Shown here one piece after another: positions 6,858 through 17,700 of a stretch of DNA of 39,851 bases. Each line of letters begins with the position of its first letter. Position 1 is the first letter of the stretch. The translations under genes and the position numbers were made by a program. Source of the DNA: JALZCH01 sp036400075 (lineage in GTDB: Bacteria > Acidobacteriota > Blastocatellia > Pyrinomonadales > Pyrinomonadaceae); the NCBI GenBank assembly GCA_036400075.1, contig DASWLV010000230.1:1-39851 (forward strand), written 5' to 3'. The notes below the pieces were generated by a model, which was given only the letters and a program-made list of their open reading frames with translations, did no database searches and was not told the DNA's origin.

Positions 6858-7991
6858 TTAGACAAACGCGGCGAAAACCGTATTTGAGAACAAAGCGCCT
6901 TTTCCCGTCAGCCGCAGACGGTTTTCCTCAATTTCAATCAATCCTGCTTCAAACGATTCTTCCAATGCCGCGCCGTATTCATCGAGCAGCGAAACGCCGA
7001 ATTTTCCCTCAAATTCCCTCAAACAAACGCCGCGCATCAGCCGCAATCCCAAAAAAGCGAACTCCGCCCGACGCTCCTTTTCATCCAGAATTGTTTCCTC
7101 GACAATCGCCGCGCTCGTTTTTTCGATCAATTTGATGTAAGCGTTTGTGTCCCGCACATTCGCCCAACGCCGACGCTCGCCGTCAAACGAATGAGCCGAA
7201 CAGCCGAAACCGTAAACCGGATCGAAAGTCCAATATTTTGAGTTATGGCGCGACTCGAAACCGGGCAGGCAGAAATTTGAAATCTCATACTGCTCGTAAT
7301 TTGATTCGGCTATTTTTTCGAGCAGGAATGAATACATTTCGCCCGCCAAATCTTCGTCCGGCACGGGCTGTTTGCCTTCGCCGATGTGTTTTGCGAGCGG
7401 CGTTCCTTCGTGAATTTCGAGCAGATACAGCGATAAATGTTCGGGTTTTAATTTGAGAGCCTCGTTCAGATTCCGCTCCCAATCTTTTAAAGATTGACCC
7501 GGAAGTCCGGCAATTAAATCAAAGCTCACGTTTGAAAAATCAGCGTCGCGCAATAAATCAATCGTTTTCCGCACATCTTCCGCCGTGTGCCGACGCCCCA
7601 GCCGTTTCAACTCGTCGTCGTCAAAAGTCTGCGCGCCATAGCTGGCGCGATTTATGCCGAGCGAACAAAAATCCCTTGCGATTTGCGGCGTCAGCGTTCC
7701 CGGATTCATTTCCATCGTGATTTCCGCATTTGATTGAATCGAAAATCGGCTGAAAACGGCTCGCAGAATTTTTTCCGCTTGTTTCGGAGTCAATAGCGAA
7801 GGCGTTCCGCCGCCAAAATATATTGTGTCAATCGCGGGACTTTGAACTTTGAACTTTGAACTTTGAACCTCGTCGCAGAGAGCGTCAACATATTTTTCCG
7901 CCAAATCCGATTGATAAATGCTGACGGCGAAATCGCAGTAAGAACACCGCGAACGACAAAACGGAATGTGAAGATAAACTCCGGGCAACAT
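6858..7991 (-). CDS. hemW: Radical SAM heme chaperone HemW
   Basis: A 377-residue radical SAM protein. The [4Fe-4S] motif CRSRCSYCDF gives Cys12, Cys16 and Cys19. Phe replaces the extra Cys of true HemN, which marks HemW, the heme-trafficking protein often mislabelled as oxygen-independent coproporphyrinogen oxidase. The GGGTPS SAM motif, YGAQTFDDDEL, 'DLIAGLPGQ' and the 'HNSKYW' signature are present, with a C-terminal HemN domain. Between the first helix and 'DTIYFGGGTPS' lies an extra SSKFKVQS segment encoded by four TTTGAAC repeats. The ATG at 7991 is not preceded by a clear Shine-Dalgarno. It follows purL by 66 nt on the same strand; an inverted repeat lies in that gap. Confidence 0.93.
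   Translation of the reverse strand: MLPGVYLHIPFCRSRCSYCDFAVSIYQSDLAEKYVDALCDEVQSSKFKVQSPAIDTIYFGGGTPSLLTPKQAEKILRAVFSRFSIQSNAEITMEMNPGTLTPQIARDFCSLGINRASYGAQTFDDDELKRLGRRHTAEDVRKTIDLLRDADFSNVSFDLIAGLPGQSLKDWERNLNEALKLKPEHLSLYLLEIHEGTPLAKHIGEGKQPVPDEDLAGEMYSFLLEKIAESNYEQYEISNFCLPGFESRHNSKYWTFDPVYGFGCSAHSFDGERRRWANVRDTNAYIKLIEKTSAAIVEETILDEKERRAEFAFLGLRLMRGVCLREFEGKFGVSLLDEYGAALEESFEAGLIEIEENRLRLTGKGALFSNTVFAAFV
7841..7868. repeat. Heptanucleotide tandem array (TTTGAAC)x4 inside hemW
   Basis: Four exact copies of the 7-mer TTTGAAC lie end to end within the hemW reading frame. They encode part of a KFKVQS-type segment in a surface linker. It belongs to the same class as the arrays at 9105, 9144 and 13731. 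Confidence 0.95.
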
Positions 7992-7996
7992 AAAAA

Positions 7997-8057
7997 GCGA
8001 ATCGTAAATCGTTTCAAATCATTATACTTTCTTTTTCGATCACGATTTACGATTCGC
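7997..8057. repeat. 15-bp inverted repeat between purL and hemW
   Basis: A 15-nt arm at 7997-8011 pairs perfectly with 8043-8057 across a 31-nt loop. Each arm contains two tandem heptamers (AATCGTA/AATCGTT and ACGATTT/ACGATTC). It directly abuts the purL stop codon and could act as a processing hairpin or weak terminator within the purL-hemW transcript. Confidence 0.8.
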
Positions 8058-10322
<2,265 letters not shown>

Positions 10323-10380
10323 TGATTTTGTAAAACTGTCGGAATTAAAACTAGATTGTTACCAAACTTTGCCGGAAAAG

Positions 10381-10410
10381 CAAAAACGACGGCTCGCGTG
10401 AGCCGCCGTC
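10381..10410 (-). terminator. Intrinsic terminator for the thioredoxin-fold gene pair
   Basis: Read on the minus strand, a GC-rich stem with GGCTC/GAGCC flanked by GAC/GTC pairs (about 10388-10410, one small bulge) is followed by a T-run (complement of 10382-10386) and more T-rich sequence. It is on the correct strand to end transcripts arriving from 10594. Confidence 0.7.
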
Positions 10411-10468
10411 AAATCAATTTTTCGAGTTTAATTTAATCAGTATCAGCAAATAAAGTTAAAAGTCCAAC

Positions 10469-10556
10469 GACTGTCAACTATAAACTATCAACTATCAGCT
10501 ATTACGCATAATTATTTGCAAAATAGTTTAGAGTTGATAGTTGATAGTTGACAGTT
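10469..10556. repeat. Inverted pair of heptamer arrays (five units each side)
   Basis: The left arm, 10469-10503, is five heptamers of the AACTATC type. The right arm, 10522-10556, is five heptamers of the complementary GATAGTT type. The arms are 35 nt with about five mismatches and an 18-nt loop. The element lies just after the stop of the TlpA-like gene, before the terminator at 10381, so it forms a large hairpin in the 3' UTR. Confidence 0.9.
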
Positions 10557-10593
10557 CGCCGCTTATCAGCTTTGTGAGAACTTGCAAATATAT

Positions 10594-11226
10594 TTATTTG
10601 ACAGAAGGCACATCTGCCGGCGGTGACAGAACTTTTTCGATTTCCAGCCGCAAAATGTCCGGTTTGACAACTCCCATTCGGCTGTAAGCAATCTTGCCCG
10701 TACTGTCGAGCAAAATCGTAAACGGCAAGCCGCCTCTCCAATCGGGCGCAACCAATTGAATCGCCGCGTCTTCGTCCGCCGTCTTGAGCAAAAAGGCAGG
10801 CATTTCGGCTTTCATTGCCGCCAGGAATTTCGGCACGTCGCGTTTTATTTCCGCCAAATCGTCGAGCGAAATCGTGACGAAATCCAAGCCGCGCGGGCGA
10901 AATTCGTGGTCAATTTTGACGAGTTCGGGAAACTCCTCAACGCAGGGCGTGCACCAAGTCGCCCAGAAATTGATCAGCAACGGGCGTTTTGCTTCAGGTT
11001 CGCGTTTGAGCAGCCTTTGCAGACCGGCAAAATCAAGTCGCGTGACCGGAATCAGCGCCGCCGTTTCGGTTGGTGGCGGCGCTGGTCGCTTAACACTTCT
11101 TTTAACTCTCGATTTTGTTTGCCGACGGTTTTGCGGCGTACGCTTTTTTTGCGCGAGCGCAGAATCCGCGCCGCTTAGACCGAGCAAAATCACGCCGCAG
11201 AAAACCGCCAAACGGAAAAATCTCAT
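10594..11226 (-). CDS. Exported TlpA-like thioredoxin-fold disulfide reductase
   Basis: A 210-residue protein. Residues 1-25 are a signal peptide or anchor ending ALAQ, followed by a very basic linker (about 26-50, many Lys/Arg) and a TlpA/ResA-like thioredoxin fold. The active site is in 'NFWATWCTPCVEEFPEL' near residue 90, with WCTPC close to the canonical WCxxC. The cis-Pro region 'GLPFTILLDSTGKI' is also present. It likely reduces disulfides outside the cytoplasm, for example in cytochrome c maturation or in redox partnership with the adjacent redoxin. It begins 3 nt after the stop of the upstream redoxin gene, so the two form an operon. The stop is followed by a large repeat hairpin and a terminator. 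Confidence 0.88.
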   Translation of the reverse strand: MRFFRLAVFCGVILLGLSGADSALAQKKRTPQNRRQTKSRVKRSVKRPAPPPTETAALIPVTRLDFAGLQRLLKREPEAKRPLLINFWATWCTPCVEEFPELVKIDHEFRPRGLDFVTISLDDLAEIKRDVPKFLAAMKAEMPAFLLKTADEDAAIQLVAPDWRGGLPFTILLDSTGKIAYSRMGVVKPDILRLEIEKVLSPPADVPSVK

Positions 11227-11229
11227 CTT

Positions 11230-11844
11230 TTATTTTGCCGCGCGTTTGATCGAACAGCCGAAGGCTTTGGTTTCGGTTTTCGCCACCGCTTTTCCGGCAA
11301 GGGTCGCGTCAACGGCGTCTTGCAGCGGGCGGGCGGTGATGTTTTCGCCGCTTCGGTCGTTGTCAATCGCGCCGCGATAAACGAGCTTGCCGTCTTTGTC
11401 GAAGAGATAAACTTCGGGCGTTACGGTCGCGCCGAATTTGTCGGCGATGACGTTGCCTTTGTCAAGCAGCATCGTAAAAGAGTGGCTGCGCTCGGTCATA
11501 TTCGATTTGACGTAATCGAGCGATTCGGTCGCGTTTGAATTCATTCCGATAACGCTGATTCCTTTGGCTCCATATTCTTTCGCCAAAGCGTTGATGCGGT
11601 CGGCATAGCCTTTGACGACCGGGCATTGCGCCGACATAAAAACGATCAGCGCGCCGTTTTTGCCTTTCAAATCATTAAACGAACGCTGCTTGCCTTCGGT
11701 ATCGGCGAGCGTAAAGTTTTCAACCTTCGCGCCGATGGCAACCGTGTCGCTGCTGCGCGCCGTTCCCGTCTCAGGCATTAGTACAAAAGCCAAAGCAAAA
11801 AGCAGAACAAACGAAATACCGACGAGTTTTCTTTGCATTTTCAT
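11230..11844 (-). CDS. Exported redoxin (AhpC/TSA-like thioredoxin-fold protein)
   Basis: A 204-residue exported protein with an N-terminal signal peptide (MKMQRKLVGISFVLLFALAF). A redoxin domain follows: 'VENFTLADTEGKQRSFNDLKG', then a single candidate peroxidatic Cys in 'SAQCPVVKGYADRI', and 'DRSGENITARPLQDAV' near the end. The CPVV motif is that of the secreted thioredoxin/redoxin family rather than classical 2-Cys peroxiredoxins. I chose the ATG at 11844 because GAGGAG lies 7 nt upstream; a TTG at 11859 would be upstream of that signal. It is followed after 3 nt by the TlpA-like gene, suggesting the latter reduces it. The substrate is unknown. Confidence 0.85.
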   Translation of the reverse strand: MKMQRKLVGISFVLLFALAFVLMPETGTARSSDTVAIGAKVENFTLADTEGKQRSFNDLKGKNGALIVFMSAQCPVVKGYADRINALAKEYGAKGISVIGMNSNATESLDYVKSNMTERSHSFTMLLDKGNVIADKFGATVTPEVYLFDKDGKLVYRGAIDNDRSGENITARPLQDAVDATLAGKAVAKTETKAFGCSIKRAAK

Positions 11845-11954
11845 CGCTTTACTCCTCAAAAATTTGAATTACAGAAGGAACTTAAATATACAAAAACGTC
11901 GAACTTGAAACAAGCTCGGCATTTGTTACGCACTAAGTTTTAATTAAGTTTCAC

Positions 11955-12008
11955 TTAGATAAACGTAAAATCGGATTGTTCCTGATAAACGGCGTCGGCT
12001 GGCAAATC
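11955..12008 (-). pseudogene. Remnant of an RNase E/G C-terminus
   Basis: On the minus strand this segment reads LDLPADAVYQEQSDFTFI then TAA. The RNase E/G gene at 19219 ends VDLTADAAVHQEQFDFAFI then a stop. About 12 of 18 positions match with one gap, and the DNA between roughly 11967 and 11993 is almost identical to the other copy. The match stops at the end of the propeller gene (stop at 12007-12009). It looks like the last codons of a former or paralogous RNase E/G gene left after rearrangement. No start or upstream portion is present. Confidence 0.7.
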
Positions 12009-13082
12009 AAGGTTTTTGCAGCTCGGCAAGCATAATGTTGCCGGCGTTTTGGTCACGCTGCGCATAAAGAATCGTTTTGCCATCAGCAGATGCGCTCAAA
12101 CCGGGAAAAGCCCAAAGCGGCGTTTTCTCCGCCGATGCAATTTCTTTGGCTTGCCCGGTCGAGAAATCGTAGAACACAATTCGATACGGCGGGTTCGGAT
12201 TTTGAGCCACGAAATAAACGCCTTTTTGCGTGACCGTCCAGTAACGCCAATAACCTGCGTCAGACAACTCCCGCGCCGGAGACTCTTCGCCTCCTTCGAC
12301 CGAAACGCGCCACAATCCGGCAACGCCGCGTCCTTTGGAATAAAAAATCACTTTGCCGTCGGGCGAAGCAAACGATTCGAAACCGCCTTGTTTAGTGATT
12401 TGTTTGGCTTCTCCGCCTGCCTCTGAGATTTTCCAGACGTTTAAATCGCCGCTGCGATCCGAGCAGAAATAGACAAAGCGACCGTCCGCGCTCCAGGCGG
12501 GTAAAACGCTGCGCGACTGCGAATCAGTCAAACGACGGGGCGCGCCGCCGTCGCTCGAAACGATAAAAATGTCTTTGGTGTTTTCGCTCGTTGCGTCAAA
12601 GGCGACAAACTTTCCGTCCGGCGAAAAACGCGGACTTCCCGTCAGACCGTTCGAGTCGGTTAGTTGCCGCTGATTTTTGCCGTCCGCGTCGGCAATCCAG
12701 ATTTCCTGATTTCCCGTGCGGTCTGAGACGAAAACCACGCGCGAGCCGTCCGGCGAAAATTGCGGGCTGTGGTCGGCGCGAGTTGAATGGATGATTTTTT
12801 GCGCGGGCGCGCCGGGCGCGATTTTCCAGATGTTTGAGTCGTTCGATTCGTCCGTGAAAGCGATTGTTCGCCCGTCTGGCGAAACGGCTACGTTTGTTAT
12901 ATTTTTGCCGCTCGTCGCAATTATTTCCGGCTCGCCGCCCGAAGCCGGGATTTGCCACAAATTCGGTTGATTGCCCGCGCGAAATGAAACGAAAACAATT
13001 CGTTTGCCGTCCGCACTCCAGGCGAGGCTCCGAATTCCGCTTTTGTCGAAAGTTAATTGACGTTCCTCTCGCTCGCCGCCGT
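12007..13082 (-). CDS. TolB/WD40-like propeller: 3' part of a frameshifted winged-helix sensor gene
   Basis: This encodes a run of TolB-type propeller blades with repeated 'SPDGRTIAF', 'SPDGSRVVFVSDRTG', 'SPDGKFVAFDA' and 'SADGRFVYFCSDRSG' motifs. The frame is open from about 13082 and continues the propeller of the gene at 13053-14210 without a gap in blade pattern (GGEREERQLTF, then SLAWSADGKRIVF). The first usable start inside it is only a TTG near 12960 in the middle of a blade. It is therefore best read as the displaced C-terminal half of a protein of about 730 residues rather than a separate gene. Whether the shift is real, a sequencing error or programmed cannot be told from one sequence. 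Confidence 0.8.
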
Positions 13083-14210
13083 TTGAACGATGTAAACTTC
13101 CCGAATCGATTCGCCGAAATTTCGCAGAAAAGCCAGACTTGCGCCGTCGGGTGAAAAGCGCGGCGTGGTGTCTCTGATTGATTCCGGCGGCGCGGTCAAT
13201 TGTCGCCGTTCGCCGGTCTGCAAATTCACCAGAAAAATGCCCGACTGTTTGCCAGCCGAAATCGAGTCAACAACGGCGAGAGTTTGCCCGTCAGGGGAAA
13301 ACGAAATGCTCGACCATTCTGAATTAAGCTCGCAAATCTTTCTTTCCGCGCCTCCCAGAGCCGGAACCAAAAACACCTCGCTGCGAGAGGGAAAGGAGCG
13401 TACAAAAGCGATTTGCCGATTATCGGGCGAAAATGTCGGATAAATTTCATCGTTTGCGCCGCTCGTCAAACGAACCGGTTCGCCGGCACCGATAATTTTA
13501 ACGTAAACGTCCAAATCCTTTTCGCTATCGCCGCCATTCCAGGAAAAAGCCATTTGCTTGCCGTCGGGCGAAAAAGCGGGCATATCTTCGCGCCCGGTCA
13601 AACCGGAAAACGGCACAACCCTAGCGATTAAAACGGATTTGGTTTCCGGCTTTCGGAAATTATTTTGATAAACGGCAAAACCGATTGCGCTCGCAAGTGT
13701 AAACCCGAGAACAACTGCTATCCAGAGCAATTTCGGATTTCGGATTTCGGATTTCGGATTTTGCAGGGCGAGATTTGCGCGCCTCTCCAAAGCTGGCGGT
13801 TCGGGAAGCGAGATTGTTTCTTCAACCCGAATGCGCTGCACGGTTTGTTCTTTGACGATCAGCGCGGGCGGGGCTTCAATTGTTTTAACCGGAGGCAAAA
13901 AGCGATAACCGCGTTTCGGGAGAGTTTCGATAATTTTTTCGGAGTTACCGGCTGCCGCTTCGAGTTTTTTTCGCAGGCGGGAAATGTTCTGCGTCAATGC
14001 GCCTTCGCTGATAAAAGTATCTTTCCAGACTGCATCGAGAAGCGCGTCTTTTTCCACAACGCGACCGGCGTTTTCGACCAGGAAAAGCAGGACTTCAAAT
14101 TCCTTCAAGTTCAGCGCAACCGGCTCGCCGGCTCGCCACAAAAGACGATTTTTCAGGTCAAGCCGAAACTCGCCGAAATCGTAAAACTCTTTTGTTTGTT
14201 GCTCTTGCAT
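13053..14210 (-). CDS. Winged-helix (OmpR/CadC-type) DNA-binding, membrane-anchored TolB-propeller regulator, truncated by frameshift
   Basis: Residues about 10-105 form an OmpR/PhoB-type winged helix: 'FGEFRLDLKNRLLW', 'LNLKEFEVLLFLVE', 'ALTQNISRLRKKL' and the wing 'LPKRGYRFLPPV'. A linker containing NPKSEIRNPK, encoded by TTTCGGA repeats, precedes one membrane helix (LLWIAVVLGFTLASAIGFAV), and then TolB propeller blades begin. This architecture is common in Acidobacteria, as CadC-like regulators that read a periplasmic signal and bind DNA in the cytoplasm. The frame ends at 13053 after VYIVQTAASERNVN. One extra base in the GGCGGC stretch near 13083 would restore GGEREERQLTF and the rest of the propeller. 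The start ATG is at 14210. Confidence 0.85.
   Translation of the reverse strand: MQEQQTKEFYDFGEFRLDLKNRLLWRAGEPVALNLKEFEVLLFLVENAGRVVEKDALLDAVWKDTFISEGALTQNISRLRKKLEAAAGNSEKIIETLPKRGYRFLPPVKTIEAPPALIVKEQTVQRIRVEETISLPEPPALERRANLALQNPKSEIRNPKLLWIAVVLGFTLASAIGFAVYQNNFRKPETKSVLIARVVPFSGLTGREDMPAFSPDGKQMAFSWNGGDSEKDLDVYVKIIGAGEPVRLTSGANDEIYPTFSPDNRQIAFVRSFPSRSEVFLVPALGGAERKICELNSEWSSISFSPDGQTLAVVDSISAGKQSGIFLVNLQTGERRQLTAPPESIRDTTPRFSPDGASLAFLRNFGESIREVYIVQTAASERNVN
13731..13758. repeat. Heptanucleotide tandem array (TTTCGGA)x4 in the winged-helix gene
   Basis: Four exact TTTCGGA units are in frame and encode the repetitive linker segment SEIRNPKSEIRNPK-type just before the membrane helix. Confidence 0.95.
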
Positions 14211-14335
14211 CGTGTCAGGAATTTGTCAGAAAAATCTAAGCCGGTTGTCAGGACTTTTTTCGACGGATGTTTGTAAGTTTGTTGCCGTCGCCCGCAGAAC
14301 AAATCCAAAGCGATTCTAATTTTAATCGAGAACAA

Positions 14336-14632
14336 ATGGAAATCAAACGCACAATCGAGATTTTTATCGAAACTGAACGCCGATCTATCGTTTGCCAATC
14401 AGAACGCGGAGAGCAGACTTTTTGCCCCGGTTGCGGAGAAATGATGCTCACGAGCGAGCAGGCAGCCGCGGTGCTTGAGACAAGCTGCCGCACGGTTTTT
14501 CGCATGGTCGAAAGCGGAAGCATTCATTTTTCGGAAACCAAAACCGGCTCGGTAATGATTTGCCTGCCTTCGCTCGCCACGGGTTTGCAGGGCGAGGCAA
14601 AACGAATCGGCGATGCTGAATGCACACCTTGA
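14336..14632 (+). CDS. Small protein with CxxC motif and excisionase/MerR-like helix-turn-helix
   Basis: A 98-residue protein starting MEIKRTIEIFIETERR. A Cys pair CPGC near residue 30 (possible zinc knuckle) is followed by 'MLTSEQAAAVLETSCRTVFRMVESG', which matches the excisionase/MerR-type HTH pattern (helix, turn, then recognition helix with R-x-V/I-x-R), and a short wing 'SIHFSETKTGSVMICLPSL'. Starting at the ATG at 14336 removes an unlikely N-terminal stretch; an upstream in-frame ATG at 14267 is the alternative. It lies 71 nt before the CSLREA giant gene on the same strand and may regulate it. The function is inferred from the fold pattern only. Confidence 0.65.
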   Translation: MEIKRTIEIFIETERRSIVCQSERGEQTFCPGCGEMMLTSEQAAAVLETSCRTVFRMVESGSIHFSETKTGSVMICLPSLATGLQGEAKRIGDAECTP

Positions 14633-14703
14633 AAGTTTAACGAACTGAACCTGCGCCGACTATACGCCGCTAAAAAAGAGAATTTAAAAGGGGAAAAATT
14701 AAG

Positions 14704-17700
14704 ATGCGAATATTTTTGAATTTATTGACGAACAGAATTTTTACGATTTGTTTTTGTCTGGCGATCACCGTTTTCACCGCGCAGGCGGCGACGCTGACGG
14801 TTACGAAAACCGCTGACACGAACGACGGCGCCTGCGATTCCGCAGACTGCTCTTTACGTGAGGCGATAGCGGTCGCCGCTCCGGGCGACACAATCGTCTT
14901 TGCCTCGCCTTTATTCGACACGCCGCAAATAATTACTTTGTCGGACGATTTCGCCGCCCTGACGATCAACAAAAGTTTAACCCTGACGGGCGCTGGCGCG
15001 AATCTTTTGACCGTCAGACGCGCTTTCCAATCGGCGCTTTATCGAGTTTTTGACGTTAGCGGCAGCGGTGCGCAGGTATTTTTAAATAAAATGACCGTGA
15101 CGGGCGGACGCTCGGGTGCGGGCGGTGGAATTTACGCCAATGGCGGCGTTTCTCTCACCGTCACGGATTGCGTTATTTCAGCCAACAATGGTAATAGGGG
15201 TGCCGGAATATTCGTCACCGCCGACAGCAATCTGACGCTTGCAAGAAGTACGGTTTCTGGAAATAATGCGAACGGCTTTTCGGGCGGCGGCGGAATTCAC
15301 AACGAAGGGGTTCTGACGGTGACCAACTCGACCATTTCGGGCAACCGCAAAACTAACGAGACCAACAACGGCGGCGGCATTTGGACTAACAACACAACAA
15401 CCATTACCAACTCGACGATTACCAACAACGACGCGGGCGGCACAAACAGCGCCGTCGGAATTTACCGAAGCGGCGGTTCCGTGACGATTCGCGGCAGCAT
15501 CGTCGCAGGCAATCAAAACAACGCTTCTTCGCCCGATGTCGCCTCGCCTTCCGGCGCTTTCACGTCTGGCGGATACAACTTAATCGGCAGCGCTCCGCAT
15601 GACGCGGGATTTACCGACGGCGCAAATAACGATCAAGCCGGAACGCTTTCCTCTCCGCTCAACCCGCGTCTCGATTCTTTGGCAAATTATGGCGGCAAGA
15701 CTCCGACGCACCGTTTGCAAACGAATTCTCCGGCGATTGATAAAGGCAACAGCTTCGGTTTAACAACCGATCAGCGGGAAAAATTGCGTCCAACCGACAA
15801 TCCGGGCACGACGAATGCGTCGGACAGCGCGGACATCGGCGCGTTTGAATCGGAAGTGTTTTTAACGGTCACGAAAGTCGAAGACACAAACGACGGAGCG
15901 TGCAATGCAGACTGCTCTCTGCGCGAAGCGATTAACATTGCCGGAACGGGAAACGTTATTGAATTTTCCTCTTTATTCAACGCTCCGCAAATCATTACTT
16001 TGTCGGATGCGGCGGGCTTTCAGGGATTGATTATCAACAAGCATCTAACGATCAACGGCAAAGGCGCGAATCTTTTGACCGTCCGCCGAAATCCGGCATC
16101 TTCAGTTAATTTCCGCATCTTTACGGTCAACGGCGCAAACGTGATTTTAAACGGGATGACAGTTACGGGCGGCAAAACCGCCGGCTCAAACGCGCGCAGC
16201 GGAGGCATCTACAGCGATCCAACCTCAAACTTAACCATTAACGATTGTCACATCACGGATAACGAGATCACCAGCGTCGGCAGTGTAAAAGGCGGCGGTA
16301 TCAGCGCGCAGGGCGGCACGCTCGTAATTAACAACAGCACCGTTTCAAACAACCGCGTTATCAGCGGCAGCACGACGAATTCCGGCGGCGGTATTTTCAC
16401 TTCTTTGGGAACTGTAACCACGATTATCAATTCTACTTTTTCGGGAAACACCGTGACGGACGCTACCGGCTTCACTAGCAATCTGAACGGCGGCGGCATT
16501 TTCAACGGCGGCGTGATGACGCTGATGAATTCAACCGTGACGGACAACGGTGCTGTCGGCGCGGCGAGCGCGAGCGGAATTTTCAATAATAGCAATCTAA
16601 CTATCGGCAGCACGATTGCGGCGGGCAATCGCAACAATTCAGCCGCGCCTGACGTTGCGGATGGAACCGTTGTCTCGCAAGGATTTAATCTCATCGGCAA
16701 TGTCGGCTCGGTTTCGGGGTTTAACCAACCAAGCGATCAGGTCGGAAGCTCATCGGCTTTAATCAACCCTTGGCTGGAGACGCTCGCCTTAAACGGCGGC
16801 TCAACGCCGACTCACGCTCTGCTCGCGGGAAGTCCGGCGATTGACGCTGGCGATGCTCTGGGAAATTTCACAGACCAGCGCGGCAGCCCGCGCCCGGTTG
16901 ATAATCCGGCTGCGCCCCCGGCTCCGGGCGGCGATAACAGCGATGTCGGGTCGTTTGAATCCGGGCGTTTCCCGGCTTTGGTGGTGACGAAAACCGAGGA
17001 CACAAATGATGGCGAGTGCGATGAAGACTGTAGCTTGCGCGAAGCGATTGCGGCGGCTTCGGCGCGGGGCAACGAGATCGTCTTCTCGTCGTTGTTCGAC
17101 ACGCCGCAAACAATCACTTTGTCCGACGCAGCCGGTTTTCGCGAGCTTTCGATTTCCGACAAAAGCCTGAGCATAGCGGGCAAAGGCGCGCAGCTTTTGA
17201 CCGTTCGCCGCGATCCGGCGTCAAGCGCCAACTTTTCCATTTTCAACATCCGCCGGGTCTCAGCCGCCAACCTCGGTATGAGCTTGAGCGGAATGAAGAT
17301 TACAGGTGGATTTTCCGCGACCGCTGCCGGGGGCATCAATGTCAGCAGCGGCGCTTTGACGCTCATTGCTTGCCACGTTACGAGTAACAGCAACGGCGTC
17401 GGCAACGGAGATGCGGGCGGGATTGCCGCCAATAGCGGCGCGTCGTTGACCATTCTGAACAGCACAATTTCCAACAACACCGTTTTAAATAACGGTGCCG
17501 TTAACAGCGCGGGCGGAATTAATTTTTACGGCAATCAATTCATAATGACGAACTCGACCGTTTCGGGCAACGTCGTTAGCGGCAACGACGGCTCCGGCAA
17601 CAGCGGCGGCTTGCTGTTGTCGCTTGTTTCGGGAACCGTTTCAAATTCGACTATCACGGACAATCAGGCAAACGGAACAAACACGGCGAGCGGCGTTATC

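Noticed and set aside
6858..7991. Annotation as oxygen-independent coproporphyrinogen oxidase HemN
   Set aside because: The motif is CxxxCxxC followed by Asp-Phe, with HNSKYW, which marks HemW. HemN has an additional Cys and a longer N-terminus.
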